DNA of 64,000 bases from contig JALGQZ010000007.1 in NCBI GenBank assembly GCA_023105745.1, positions 26,231-90,230 on the forward strand, given 5' to 3'. The translations under genes and the position numbers were made by a program. The DNA comes from Austropuccinia psidii (Eukaryota > Basidiomycota > Pucciniomycetes > Pucciniales > Sphaerophragmiaceae). Position 1 is the first letter of the stretch. Each line of letters begins with the position of its first letter. The notes beneath the pieces were generated by a model. It did no database searches and had not been told where the DNA came from. It saw only the letters and a list, made by a program, of their open reading frames with translations. Shown in pieces: positions 33,530 to 46,167 of this stretch.

Positions 33530-34874
33530 ATGCCATTCACAAAAAAAGGAAAAGAGCGTAGAAGGGAACTCGCGAGAAAGCGTCGGGCTGAGGAAGGAAA
33601 GTGTGAGTTTCTTGCTTAATCTCAGTGTATATATATAGATATATATATATGCTTCCACATTTATGTGGCACCCTCATTGGGCCCCACGGAAGAACATTGG
33701 CTTTAGTCGGTTCAGATTGTGCCAATGTCCTGTGGGCTCCAACAGGGAAGTCAAAGGATGTGTGCCGAAGAAAGCTCCTTGGCAGTATCTGATATCTTGT
33801 GTGCTTCAACACATAGTGATCCCGCAACCACTCGGGAATAGTAGCAGATCCCAAAAGACAAATGAGCGCAAAACCACCCGAATGAATAGGTTTTTTTCCT
33901 CCTCTCGCCCAACAGCACAAATATCAATGCCAGTATCAGCAAATATCACCCCAAGTGAAATTCGGAGGGTGGTGGATGTCAATCAGATCAAACGCATCCA
34001 CTTTGGCCGTGTGGCAATTTTCTCTTCAACCGGATTACTCATTGCCCTTGTTGAATTCCGACCATTCACAACAATGAGTGAAGTCGAGGTCAATCAATGG
34101 GATGAATTATCACAATTCTTATTTCGCGAAAAGAGGTTCACTGACCCTATTGCAACAAATGGAGCATTACTGGAGGGATTTATGTTCGCAATTGGGTGGC
34201 GCAAATGCACCACAAAGAATGAACAATTTGGTCTGTATGGTAGTGCTGGAAAAATTGAAAATGCAAAAGATGAATGGCGGGACCGAGGGGCCAATCTTAG
34301 CTTGGTGGGTCGCATTCTAGGTCAATCCTTACGATATGTTGGGGATAATTTATTTCAGAAGATTCAAAATTGCTACAACTCATTGGGGGTTCCGTCTTTT
34401 GATCAAGTCAAGTATGAAGGCAATAATCCCGCAAATCAGGGTGCATGTGAGTTTGCTTCGGCACTCACTTTCACCATGAATGGATTCAAAAACGCACCTC
34501 ATGTTGATAAGGATGCATCGCTGTATGCTTCGGGATGGTGGTTTCAAGCTGATAAGGAGACCGGCCAAATTCAAAGAGATGCATCAAAGCGGTGTACAGG
34601 GGGGAAATTGATTTTCCCAAATGAGCATTTTTGGATTGATCTATCCGATTGTCATGGGCTCATTCAGGTAGTGTGGGCCAGCAGTACATTTCTTCATTAT
34701 ACTGATCCAGCACAGGACAACGAAAGCACGACACTAGTGGGTATGTCCGCACAATGCTCAAGGAGGTTGGCAAAAACAATGTGCCAAAAAAGCCACGGCT
34801 ATTATGAGATTGGCGAGGGAGCGGCCTATCAAATCAGGGATGGTAATACAATCTCAGCCCAATTCAAAGAGTGA
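33530..34874 (+). CDS. Tet/JBP-like 2OG-Fe(II) dioxygenase, copy 3 (intact)
   Basis: A short basic exon (MPFTKKGKERRRELARK) and a long exon, about 409 aa if the intron is 33601-33715; that boundary is the least certain part. Family features of rust Tet-like proteins are present: the IALVEFRPFTTMS block, the GWRK motif, then the double-stranded beta-helix core with the HxD iron ligands in APHVDKD (His codon at 34500), the GGKLIFPNEHFWIDL strand, the distal His in FLHYTDPA, and Arg in SAQCSRRL as a likely 2OG ligand. Known Tet/JBP enzymes oxidise 5-methylcytosine or thymine in DNA; that this one does is inference. The copy 2 gene has a stop. A palindrome lies upstream and another just downstream. 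Confidence 0.87.
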
Positions 34875-35992
34875 GGCAGTCGGAATAGTAGCGTGATTGG
34901 TAGATAATGGTGGGGTAAGGCAGAGGACAATATACACCAGGATTGGATGGTTTCGAGTGCGGGAGATGGGGTGTCTCACATGAAAAAGGGGTGAAGTGGA
35001 TTATGTACGGAGGAATGCCATTGTACATATGCCAGGTTTGTTGCTCTTGTCCAGGATCCCAACGCTTCACACGCGAATCCTTATGCTTGTGCAGGTTCCG
35101 ACAATGCTAAAAGTTCCTTACGCCTATGCGGGGTGCCGACGCTTCACACGCCAATCCTTACGCCTGTGCAGGTTCCCGACAGCTCACACGCCAATCCTTA
35201 CACCTGTGCAGGTTCCCAAAAGCTCACACGCCAATCCTTACACCTGTGCAGGCTCCCGACAGCTCACACGCCAATCCTTAGGCTTGTGAAGGTTGCCAAC
35301 AATGCTGACAATTTGTTACGCCTGTGCAGGCTCCCGAAAATTTACACGCCAATCCTTACGCCGCCTCCCGACAGCTCACACGCGAATCCTTAGGCTTGTG
35401 AAGGATGCCAACGATGCTGACAATTTCTTACGCCTTTGCAGGCTCCCGACAATTCACACGCCAATCCTTTCACCTGTGCAGGCTCCCAACAGCTCACACG
35501 CCAATCCTTACGCCTTTTCAGGCTCCCGACAGCTCACACGCCAATCGTTACGCTTGTGAAGGTTCCCGACAATTTAAACAATTCAATACATGACTAAGAT
35601 TAATAGCGTGTGACCATGGGAATGGAAATTTCTCATGAATCTGGAGTGGATTGCTCACATGCCGGAACCTCCCGCTTTTTTACAGTTAAGATTTGATATG
35701 GCTCTAAACAATGGAGGAAGAAAATATAGGAGGCAGGAATGGTGACTATTGGCGCATTTTTGGCAAAAGATTTTCTCACATACAAATACTAACTCAAACT
35801 TTTGGTGGGGCACTTACGAAAATTATTCTCACCCAATAGTAAATATGAATCATTGAGGAATTATAATAAATTCACGTGAACAAAGAAAGTAAGAGAAATT
35901 GAAAATATCTTTCATTGAATACAAATAATTTATCTAAAGGAGTGTATTACAAAAGGTAAAAAGAGGAAAGAATACGATTTTTTTTGTGGATT
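34875..35992. repeat. Palindrome and 40-bp minisatellite (copy 3)
   Basis: Convergent spacer. A decayed palindrome is at 35005-35026 (GTACGG and TTGTAC arms). From about 35055 to 35580 units of about 40 bp recur (CACACGCCAATCCTTACGCC, CTCCCGACAGCT). Unit number and order differ from copy 2. The small ORF starting about 35711 keeps 43 codons in frame with 11460-11651. Confidence 0.85.
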
Positions 35993-37372
35993 TTATTTTT
36001 CTAAGAATTTGGAGACTATCCCGGTGATGTCCTCCATTGGATAAGCCTCTATCGCCTCACCAAGGAGGGAGTTTAGTTCCTCCCGGAATTCCCGGTGCAT
36101 CTCATTTCGATGAGTTGCATCCACGAAAGGAATCATGTGGAGCAACCGACAATGCTCCAACAAGATTTGGTTGATCGAATCGTGGACGATGGCTCGAGGA
36201 ATCATTAGTATCGGGCGCAGGTCGGTGAATTCCTGGCAAGCGTCATTGTAGGAATGAGAGGAGCTTGGCACCGGGGGGGAGGAGGCGGTTGGGTTCTTGG
36301 TGTCAATGGGAGGGATATCCGGGGAAGGAACCAGGGTAGGAGTGGTGGGAGGGGGAACAGGAGTGGAAGGTGGGGGAGTGGGTGAAGAAGAAGGTGGAAG
36401 GGGAGGGGGAGGGGGGGATCCGACTGGCATATCGTCGATGATGATAATGGAGCGGGGAGTTGCGGGACGAGCTGGAGATGGTCGAAGGAGGGGTGAGGAA
36501 AAGTTGAGTTGAGTTAAAAAAGGGAAATAGGGACTTACCAAAAGGTTCCTCCGTTGATTGCGTAGGAGCCACCTCAGGTTGAGGCTCACGAGTCGCAATG
36601 TCCTCAGGTGGTTCGGAGGATGGACTCGGGCCAGGAATAGGTGGCTCATCGTGCTGGGAGGCTTCTACAAAATGAGGAAGAGTCAGTTAACTTGATGCAA
36701 AAGTGAAAATGAGAAAAGAGAAAGTTGGCTGCTTACCACGGAATAAGTCCTCAGACCATCGGGTGCCACTCGGGCCTGGAGTGGGTTGCCGCGGGGTTTG
36801 CTCGCGAGGCAAAGTAGGAACGGGAGAGTCTTGTCGGGGGGGATTCGGGGGGTTTGGTTCTATGAGTAATGGAAAAAAGTGAGTATTATTGCGTGAAGAT
36901 AAATGAGATAAGGAGGAGAAAGAAAACTTACTTTGGCGTTTGAATCCCATTGGTGACAAGACATGGTGACAATCAGCCCAAGCTCGAATGTCCTCTTTCC
37001 ATCGCCATCCTTCATTGGCCGGATAATCACTTCGCTCAGGTCAAGGAGTGAAGTGACCATTGGATGGTGGCCTAGGAGGGGGGTGGACAAATCGATGCTT
37101 GAGGGGACTGGGCTAATCGTCCTGAATCGTTCCCGCTGGCCTGTTTGGGGTCCTGGGGTCCACTCACGCTCGGAAATCGTTTCATCATCATCGGCCACAA
37201 AGGAGTCCTGGAGAGGGCGTCTTGGGCGGGAACTCCTCTGGCCACGGGGTCGGAAGGGGCGGACGACAAATGAACATTTCTTGTGTGCTTGTCGGCAGGC
37301 ATCACAAGCGTCGGTCATCGTCGAGGAACGAATGCAGGGGATACCCCGCTTGGTGCATAACGTGCACGACAT
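35993..37372 (-). pseudogene. Zn2Cys6-type protein, copy 3 (1-nt deletion)
   Basis: Exons 37372-36932, 36859-36737, 36664-36539 and 36471-35993 sum to 1169 nt. One G is missing in the run at about 37075-37083 relative to copy 2. Adding that single base gives 1170 nt, 389 aa, so this is the least damaged version. The six cysteines match C-x2-C-x6-C-x9-C-x2-C-x6-C. The proline-rich linker and the C-terminal block to SKFLEK are continuous in one frame of 218 codons. A sequencing error in the G run is possible, in which case the gene is intact. Confidence 0.75.
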
Positions 37373-39880
37373 CTAAAAACAATACAAAACAGGTTAGTAA
37401 CTGAATAGAAAGTAAGAAATCAAGAAAGAAAAGGAAGACATACGATGATTTATAATTTTAAAACGGAATTCAAATCAAAAAAGCGCTAGGAAGAGGTTTT
37501 TAAAAGTCTAGAAGAGAGTCGTGAAGAAAGGGAATTATTAATATTGGATCATAATGTTGACGAAAGTTTAATTGGAGAAAACGTACAAAGTAGATAGAAG
37601 TGGGGTTCTTAAAGTATTAGCAGGAAAAACAAAAAGCAAGCAGGAAGGGGAGTGGGGTTAGTCGAGTGCAAAAGAAAAGACTGGAAAGGCAGCAAGACGA
37701 GGGGGAATACGCACAAGAAGGACAAATGCGGGTGAGGTTGAACGAAGTGGAGCGGGTGAGAGAGAAAGTGAAGTGCGTGTCATGTGAAGATGGTCTTTTA
37801 TACCATGGTGAAGCTGAGACAATCTCAGCAGTTTCGGCACCCGCAAAAGTCTCAGCTTCAAGGCGTGTGGGCAAAATTGAAGCTGAGTCTCAGCGAATGC
37901 TGCAACTGGGAAGTGAAATGCTCGCGTGAGGCAGAAGAACAATGGGGGTCTGGCTGAGTATTGCAATTTATTGAATTGTCAAGCTGAGTCAAATCCCCTT
38001 TGTTTGCTTAAATAGCCACCCAACCACCCAGGAGGGTGGTCGTGAGGCCCTTGTTGAATGTGCATTGTGGGTGCAATGCACAAGTGACCCATGCAGAAAA
38101 GCACCCGGTGCATTTGGTCACAAGTGACTGCGGCAAGATCACCGGCCTTATGGCCTGGTGATAGTATTTGAACAAAGGGGGGGCTGTAAGACAAGTGAAT
38201 ACAGCGTGAGCTTGCCTAGACCCATTGCTCAGGTTTGCTTTCGGGTCATAATTGAAATGCTCAGTGGCTGAACATTTTAATTGCACAGTAATTGAACAAT
38301 TGATATAACAATATCAAATGCACCGCTGAGTATTGCAATTTATTGAATTGTAAAGCTGAGTCAAATCCCTTTTGTTTCCTTAAATAGCCACCCGATCACC
38401 CAGGAGGGTGGTCGTGAGGCCCATGTTGAATGTGCATTGTGGGTGCAATGCACAAGTGACCCATGCAGAAAAGCACCCGGTGCATTTGGTCACAAGTGAC
38501 CGCGGCAAGATTACCGGCCATATGGCCTGGTAATAGTATGTGAACAAAGGGGGGGACTGTAAGACAAGTGAATACAGCGTGAGCTTGCCTCGACCCATTG
38601 CTCAGGTTTGCTTTCGGGTCATAATTGAAATGCTCAGTGGCTGAATATTGGAATTGCACAGTGATTGAACTATAGATATAACAATATCAAATGCACCATG
38701 CTGAGCCATTTCTCAGTCGTTTTTGTATGCGCGCACTCTGAGCATTTGGCACAGCATCGGATGACATTTCACCCAGGTGCAGCATTTCACACGCTTTGGT
38801 GAAGTGCTCCAAACTGAGCCTTCCAGTGAGCTATTGCAGAATTAGTTCATTCCATGGCTTTACTGAGCACTTTCACACGGTGCTTTTGACCATGACATGC
38901 TCAGCTTGCGTGTGCAAATCGGGTGAAACGCAATGCTGAGCATGTGGCACATGAGCTACGTAAATGCAAACGATCGGAAGGTGCATGCAGGCTCAAGTAG
39001 TATTACACCTTCCTGATCGGTACAGTACAGTCAACACTGTAGTACGCAGTACACCTTTGTAAAAGTATGCTGCAGGGCAGAGCAAAAGCTGTTCAACAAT
39101 GTAATGTGCAATCACGTCAAGCCATTGAGTCATATATCTCAACTGCATCCCTTTGATGCACCTTGCTGGACAGCTCTGCCTAACTACAGAACAGATGCGC
39201 ATGTAATGCAAGTTAATGTAAGTGGGTCATAATGGGATGACTTATTATTTGGGTCATACACAAAGAGTTGATTCCCTCCGGTGCCATTGTTGGGGCAAAC
39301 AATGACTGGCCCGCTTGTTCATTGTCAGGAAGCCACACGCTTTTCATACGCACCCCCAATGGGTCATACGCAGGCAGCTTTCACACGCCTGGAAGACATT
39401 TTACTGCCAGTCTTCCAGCTGCCTATTTTCTTGGTCGGGTTGTCAGCTTGACTGCAGACGCTCACCCGCTTGCGCGTGGAAACCTGAGGCCAATCAGTGT
39501 GGATTTGCTTCAGCCTCATCCAAATTAGAATAACAATCCCAGCCTATGATTGCTGAGGCTTGTCATGTTTGCGTGGGTATCTCCCACCGTGGGTCATTTT
39601 CTTCACGTTCTCACACGCCCCACGCAAGTTGTGGCACGTGGCTTGCAGCCAAAAAATCCCTTGGGCGTGTGGCCTCCTTCCTCCGGAGTTCTGTACGCGC
39701 GTGAGGCAAAGACCCGGATGCCAATCTCGGTGGATTAGTACTCGCCTCAAACGCCATAGGGGTGAATGTATATGTGGATCACGGCTCACGGCTGGCGCCC
39801 CCTTTGATCATCCCACACATTCCCCCCTGAAAGCCCAGTATGCATCAGTCAGCAAAAAAATTCAGGCAAAACTAAAGTCA

Positions 39881-39904
39881 TGTTCGGTGGCATGCCACCG
39901 AACA
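39881..39904. promoter_or_regulatory. Perfect CGG-N10-CCG palindrome upstream of SNF2 (copy 3)
   Basis: A perfect 24-bp palindrome: TGTTCGG and CCGAACA around TGGCATGCCA. It is the best preserved example of the class. Confidence 0.8.
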
Positions 39905-40014
39905 TATCTCACCCGCCCACACACAAACATCCCCACAGTGAGATTGCCCTTTGAAACTGCCAACATTGCCCAGTAGCTGCCTGTGAACAATTGACCTGGG
40001 GAGGATACGCTCAT

Positions 40015-40038
40015 TGTTCGCTGTCACACCAGCGAACA
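40015..40038. promoter_or_regulatory. Proximal palindrome upstream of SNF2 (copy 3)
   Basis: Arms TGTTCGCTG and CAGCGAACA, identical in the core to 18829-18852. It lies about 367 bp before the SNF2 start. Confidence 0.72.
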
Positions 40039-40405
40039 TGACTGCATGCCTCTAATATGCCCTCCACAATAAGTTGCTACAACCCACCCAATTTCGGATG
40101 TGCTAATGTCAACCTTGTTCCACCAAAGGTTTCGTAACTCGCTGCAGATCCAGCAGTCATAATGGTGCACCCACAATTTGGCCACCTTGCCTTGATATAT
40201 GCCCCAAATCGGATATGAAAATTATGAGCCCAAGAGGCCCACCTCCATCAAGACCATGCACTCAACCACAGGCCATCCCCCCTTGACCCCATTGCTGCCT
40301 CTCATATAAGCTCCCCACCTGCGCTTATCAGTCTTCATTCCGTTTAGCTAACCCTTCCCAATCATATAATTTCCGACTATCCCCAAATAATTTAAAATAG
40401 CTATC

Positions 40406-42972
40406 ATGTCAACCCCTTCACAGCCACTTTGCATTGGGATGATTAATATTCGTATTCAAATAAATAGTGATATAACCTTAAATCCTGAGAATTCCCACTT
40501 AGGTTCTTGGATTATCCTATGGCACAATCAACACAACATATTCGTATATCTCCCCAATCACCAGCATGCTATTGGCTCTCTCCTGGGAACCCTTTCCCAA
40601 ACGTTGATACCATTCCTTGGGGCACCAAAAACGTTCATGCACTGTGGTCCTGGTGGGGCATGGATTGAAAATTGCCAATCCAATCCTACTCAAATGTTAT
40701 TTGTTGAGGGAGTATTTATGACTGATGCCAATGATCCCTCCTCATCTCAGAAACCCAATCTAGCATTGATGTTCTTCACATGGTATCCAAACATTCTATT
40801 CATAATGGAAAGCTTTCGAACACAAGATTTCAAGCTTAAAATGCCCAAAGAATATGACTGTACTACTCATTGTCAATGTCAACTCTTTACTCCGACCTTT
40901 CCCGCTTCAAACTCAACGCCTGCTTCATATCCTGCTGTTTCAACATTGATTTCCAAGCAAAAACTGATACAATTACCCAGTGGATCAGACCTCCCCATGA
41001 TGACCCTGCCCCATTCCATTATTCAAACCCCCCTCCTCCCCCATCACAAGACCGGACTAGCTTTTCTCTGGGATCGAGAAATCCCCAATGGCCAATCAGC
41101 CCATAACCTTTGGGCAACCTCACCCCCAGGATCCACTTTGAATGCCAGGCACATCATTACAAACAAGGTCGTTAGCTCATTTGAATCCCTTTCGACCAAT
41201 ACCCCTCTTGGAGGACTGCTTGCGGATGATATGGGATTAGGTAAAACCATTCAGGCCATTGCTCTAATTGGTACCTCCAAGGAGCGGATGATTGCAAACC
41301 CCCATCGCTCCACGCCCACCATGATCATCTGCCCCCCTCGCTTAAGTACCAACTGGCAATCAGAAATATCCAAGCATGCTCAGGCTGGAGCACTGCATGC
41401 CAAAATCTACCATGGTCCCACTCGTCACTCATTATCCCAAGCCAACATTTTAAAATATGATATCATCATCACTTCTTACAATACTATCACCCAAGAACTT
41501 AAGCAAACCAATCCCTCTACATCATTCATTTTTCAAATCAATTGGCATCGTATAATCTTGGATGAAGCACAGTGAGTGTCTGAGCTTAAACGATTCAAAT
41601 TACCTTTTATATCCAATAACCCTTTCCCCCTCTTATAGCTATATTCGCTCTCAATACACTGCCACTCACTGTGCCATTAATAGCCTCCTTTCATCCCGTC
41701 GAATATGTTTAACGGGCACACCTATTCACAACACCATTTATGACCTTTTGGGCATAATATCATTCATCACTCAACCCCAGAGCGCCGATCAAGATAACTG
41801 GTCACCATTCATCCTGAGTAGTCTTTCAAAAGGTTGCAATGATATTTTGCATTTGGCATTGCGGCATTTAAGTTTGCGCCGCACCAAAACCACACATCTC
41901 GAATCCCTCCCCACTATTAGCCATCATTATGAGCTGCTCCCACTCAACCCAACCATGCAGCAAGAATATTCCATATTATATGAAGAATTCCTATCATCCA
42001 AAAGCAAAGGACCAGGAGAGTTTTTCAGAAATATTAATAAGCTGCGAATATGTTTTAACCATCACATCATGCTTAACACAATTGCGGAGGCGGAGTTGGA
42101 AGACCCCAAGGGCAGGAGCACTCAGGATAACTCCCCAAGAATCACACGAACTATTGTGGATGTGGAAACATGCATGATGAGTAGTAAAATTGCACACCTC
42201 CTACAAAGCTTAATGAAGAACAAACAAACAAGGTGTGGTCCAACGAAATCGGTGGTTTATACCCAATGGACCCAATTTTTAGATTTGTGCGTTAATTCTA
42301 ATATGCAGCCATTACCAATTGACTCCATCTGACTTTTTTATATTGTAGAATTGGTATTGCTCTTGCCCATCACTCTATCCTTTCAGCACGAACTGATGGA
42401 ACAATTACACCACGAGCGCAGGACAAGGCGCTTGAGAATTTCTTCAATAATCCTGAATGTGAAGTACTCATTGCATCCATTGCCGCGGCTGGAACTGGCC
42501 TCAATATAGCTTGTGCTAATATAGTCTATTTAATGGTGAGGGGCCCCCCAAAATTCTCCCCTGATTTTTGGACCCTGACATCCACATTTCCAGGAGCCCA
42601 ATTGGAACCCAGCCATTGAGGCTCAGGCTGTTGATTGTCTACATCGTATTGGCCAACAAGGACCTGTACAGGTCATCCACTATATCACTCCTCATTCAGT
42701 TGAGGTCAACATGCGGAAGGTACCTTTCAAGCTCATCTTTCACTTGATTGTATTACTATTCTGAAATCCTTCCTTATGGGAATGCCATATTCCAATCACC
42801 AATAGGTCCAAGAAAAGAAAAAATCATTAACTGCGTGAGCCTTACTGATATTATATAATTTGTGATTGACAAAGTTGATAACTCCTGTTGACTCTGGCAC
42901 AGGTCCACAATTATGAACACCATGAGCTGGATCGAACTTCTTCATTATTTCCTCAATGAAAATGAGCAATAG
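40406..42972 (+). CDS. SNF2-family ATPase, copy 3 (motif VI Arg changed)
   Basis: Same six-exon model as copy 2 (offset 21194) and 741 codons; no stop seen. Motif I, the spliced DEAH box and LTGTPIHN are intact. In motif VI, Arg682 of DRLHRIGQ is Cys (TGT at 42636-42638 against CGT in copy 2) and RPVQ has become GPVQ. The first change is a CpG transition. Because motif VI contacts ATP and couples the lobes, activity may be reduced; that is inference. Confidence 0.85.
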
Positions 42973-43145
42973 AGTATTATTGCTAAGGGAGACGGTGATA
43001 CATTTCAATTCATATTGTCTATATTCTAACATATTTAGCAAGTTGTTGCATCCTTAAGAGATAATAATCAGATTTTATTACACCTGCACAAATAATTCAC
43101 AAAATTTTAATTTGTCACAGTGCTATACCGTGACAGATTACTAAG

Positions 43146-45207
43146 TTATTGCAGAGCATCACCATTCGGCCTAATAACTGGCATGTCAAGTATCTTGAGG
43201 GCGCTAGTCTGCATCTTACTACAGCCTTTGAGCCAATCTTGATCAAATACCTGAAATGATAGGCCTTCCGGAATATCACCATCATCTGTCGATCGTAATT
43301 GTGGCAATCTATCAATAGTTTTTTTACCCTTTTTTTTAATCCGATTACAAAACTCTATGTCTCTATCCATTTTCAATACCAAATCATTAAATAACTGGGA
43401 GCGCCAGCGTAATCCCACTTTGCGGTAAACTTGACGGCCATTTTCCAGTACCTCCTCAGTATCTGAGCATACTCGAGGGTCATTGAATTGTGATGCTAGG
43501 ATGGGAAATTTAGCCGTATCACACCATTCACGACGGCGCTCACAGGTCTGCACATAATCAAGTAGATCATCATCAGACTTGGTCCACAATGAAGAAGAGA
43601 TACAGTAACTAACTCTTTGACAAATCTTTGCAAGCTTTTGATTCTCTTTCTTTTTTACCAAATACTCGGCATCCTTTTGAATAGACTTCCATTCTCTTTT
43701 CAAATAAGTGAAATATCGCTCCATTAAAGCCGCCACGACCCCATAGTTGTTATGATCCTTGTTCCAACAGTAGTGATGATACTCAGTGCTGACAAGTGCA
43801 AGACGGAATGTACGGTAAAACACCATAGACATCAGCTTGTTGAACAGATGTTGCCATGAGCTCTCCCAGTCCCAAGTGAATCGCTTTAGTCCTAGCTTGT
43901 GGAGCTCATTTTCGCAGTAGCTTTGGAAACCCTGAGACTGAACCTGTGTTGATGGCTCATTGAAAACATCCTTGGGGACATAACCGAGATGACCAGCCAC
44001 TTGAATTGCAATTTCACGCTCTTCTGTGCTGGGTGATGCTGGTAGTGAGGAAAAATCCTTATCCCTAACTTTGAGTAGGAACAGGCAATGTGCGTGTACT
44101 GCTGATCTCATTCCATGGACATTCTCTGGAAGTTCTGCCTTCAGCCATTTTTGTTGCTCCTTCTGGCTTGCACGTTTTGCCACATTGTGAGCTTTGCGGG
44201 CCTGGTTCCTTTGCTGTCTGACCTCGGATTGCTCAAGCATACTCTGGGCAAGGCCCAGCTGAGGATGGGTGAACTCACTATTTGATTGAGTACCTTGCTC
44301 ATGCACTGTGAAATTTTCCCTCCTTGGTTCATCATTTCTTTCACTTTGAGTCGGAGACATGTTCTCATCCTCATCATCCACCATTCCTTCTCTTGATGTA
44401 CTGGCATGACCCGTTCTTGGTTTGGAGGCATATGGATGATGATGTCCAGTGACTTTCTCTTTATGGACCAGAGGTGAAGACGCATAAATTTCATCCCCTG
44501 CCATGCAAATCATTCGTTAACACATCAAAACATTAATGAAGACTGGTCATCCTCACGATCTTCAATTGGCTCCTGAGATCGGACTGACTTGCCTTTAGGT
44601 GCCATATCTAACCCATGAAACAAACATATCAAATTGTGAATAAGTTTCTACTCCAAAATTCAAATGACTTACTTTGATGAAGCATCAATACTGAGTTTCC
44701 CTCCGACAGACCGCTCCAAGATACATTTTCCAAAGGTCTTTTTCGTCGCCCCCCATCCATGCGCCTTTCATCACCCACATGAACCTGAGATCCTGATGGA
44801 ATATTGAGGGTTGGCTGTTTACTTTGGCCAAAGGGATCCTGGGATGCGACTGGATTCCGACCGGGATTAAGGAGGAACTCACGTGGAAATTTTGATTGGG
44901 GATTAGCGTGTGAGGAGATTTGAGGTGTGCCTTCTGGCCCCTGAGACACATGAATTTGTGTATTAGTGGGATTTGGGGGAATTGGAGTGACGGAAATATT
45001 TGGGATCGACCAAGTGCTTGAAGTTGGAGCCTTTGGATTGCCCACATCAATGTTAAGACCTGATACATTCATTGAGGATGCGATAGGGGTTGTGAGAGGA
45101 ATGTTGGGACTCAATGGTGACTGTGTTTGAACATATTCTATGCTAGATTCACTATTTGAGTCATGAACAGAACCTGAACGGGATTTATGTGACTTGAAAG
45201 ATGACAT
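43146..45207 (-). CDS. Unknown 645/646-aa transposon protein, copy 3 (intact)
   Basis: Exons 45207-44673, 44607-44557 and 44497-43146 join to 1938 nt, encoding 645 aa. No domain recognised. The first 195 residues are Ser/Pro/Thr/Asn-rich and look disordered. Next come a charged stretch with RNQARKAHNVAKRASQKEQQKW (likely helical, basic) and a C-terminal half rich in Trp, Tyr and Cys (WDWESSWQH, YHHYCWNKDHNNYG, CERRREWC). In copies 1 and 2 the last acceptor is a tandem CATAGCAG, allowing 645 or 646 aa. Here only the second AG remains. The gene is divergent from the transposase, the position of an accessory transposition protein. It is present in all three copies, so it likely matters to the element. 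Confidence 0.82.
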
Positions 45208-46167
45208 AAGGGCCAAAAAAGTACAGTAATATTTTTAACTAGATAAAACACCTCAGTATTATGATAAAATAGAGTGATATGAGATGAAATCTTTTCAGAT
45301 TTAGAATAGAGAAATTCTATGAATAGTTGGAACTAAGTGTTGTGTGGAAGTCGGATAAGACTCTTTTGAGGAGAATCCTCCCTGCCTCCTCTTGAGCTCC
45401 TCCGCTTTTGTCGAAAACCACCCTGCACGGCCTACCAGCATATAATGTGATATTTCCTTGATCTGAAAGGGGACCCATCATCCATAAGTAAACATCTTTG
45501 GTAACATTTCCGCCTCCCCATTGTCACATTTTGTGAATTATCCAAACTGCCAATATATGCATTGAAATTCCACAACATTGTACATCTGTAAAGGGGTATA
45601 TTCATGAAGGATTTACCCAAAAAAGAGAAATCACCTTTTCACGAAAGGCAAGACAATCCAAATCACATTCCAACTGATTCAAAGCCCGCCGCACTCAAAC
45701 CAAATACCAAGACTTTAGCTGCACTCCACCCCCTTATGTAATAGAGCTATATAGTTATGTCTGTAATAAGGTTTAAACCATGTACGATGGCGTGCCAGCG
45801 TACATGGATTAAATGTTAATCCCCTCAATTCAATGGTAACACTTCACTAATGGAACCCCCTCAATGGTCAAACCCGCACTATCACAATGTGTAAATAAAC
45901 TAGAATATGTATGAGCATTGAGCAGCATGGCATTTTACCCAATTAAACGCCTAACCAATTCCGCCATCCAGATGAGATATGTTAAGCTTTATCCACTGCA
46001 GCTCATGCTCCATTACAAATGGGATAAATTCCTCAGCTGGCTCAAATCATCTCCCCCTTCATAAATAATCACTGAATTTTATTTCCAATTAATAACACTC
46101 CTAAACACTTTCACATCAACCATAGATATTTATACACAAACCAACCGTACTCCCAATTCCTGCAACA
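45208..46167. promoter_or_regulatory. Divergent promoter (copy 3)
   Basis: Colinear with 24013-24972, including the TATTTATA-like element before the transposase. The palindrome at 45778-45807 has arms CCATGTACGATGG and CCAGCGTACATGG, with both CG half-sites intact. Confidence 0.6.
45778..45807. promoter_or_regulatory. 30-bp palindrome in divergent promoter (copy 3)
   Basis: Arms CCATGTACGATGG and CCAGCGTACATGG around CGTG, CGn-N10-nCG spacing, about 360 bp from the transposase start codon. Confidence 0.72.

Larger units (their letters stand above)
37373..40405. promoter_or_regulatory. 3-kb divergent spacer (copy 3)
   Basis: Colinear with 16175-19211. It repeats the CTGAG-rich stretch (about 37790-38990) and the two direct repeats (about 37951-38320 and 38330-38700). 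No gene supported. Confidence 0.6.
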
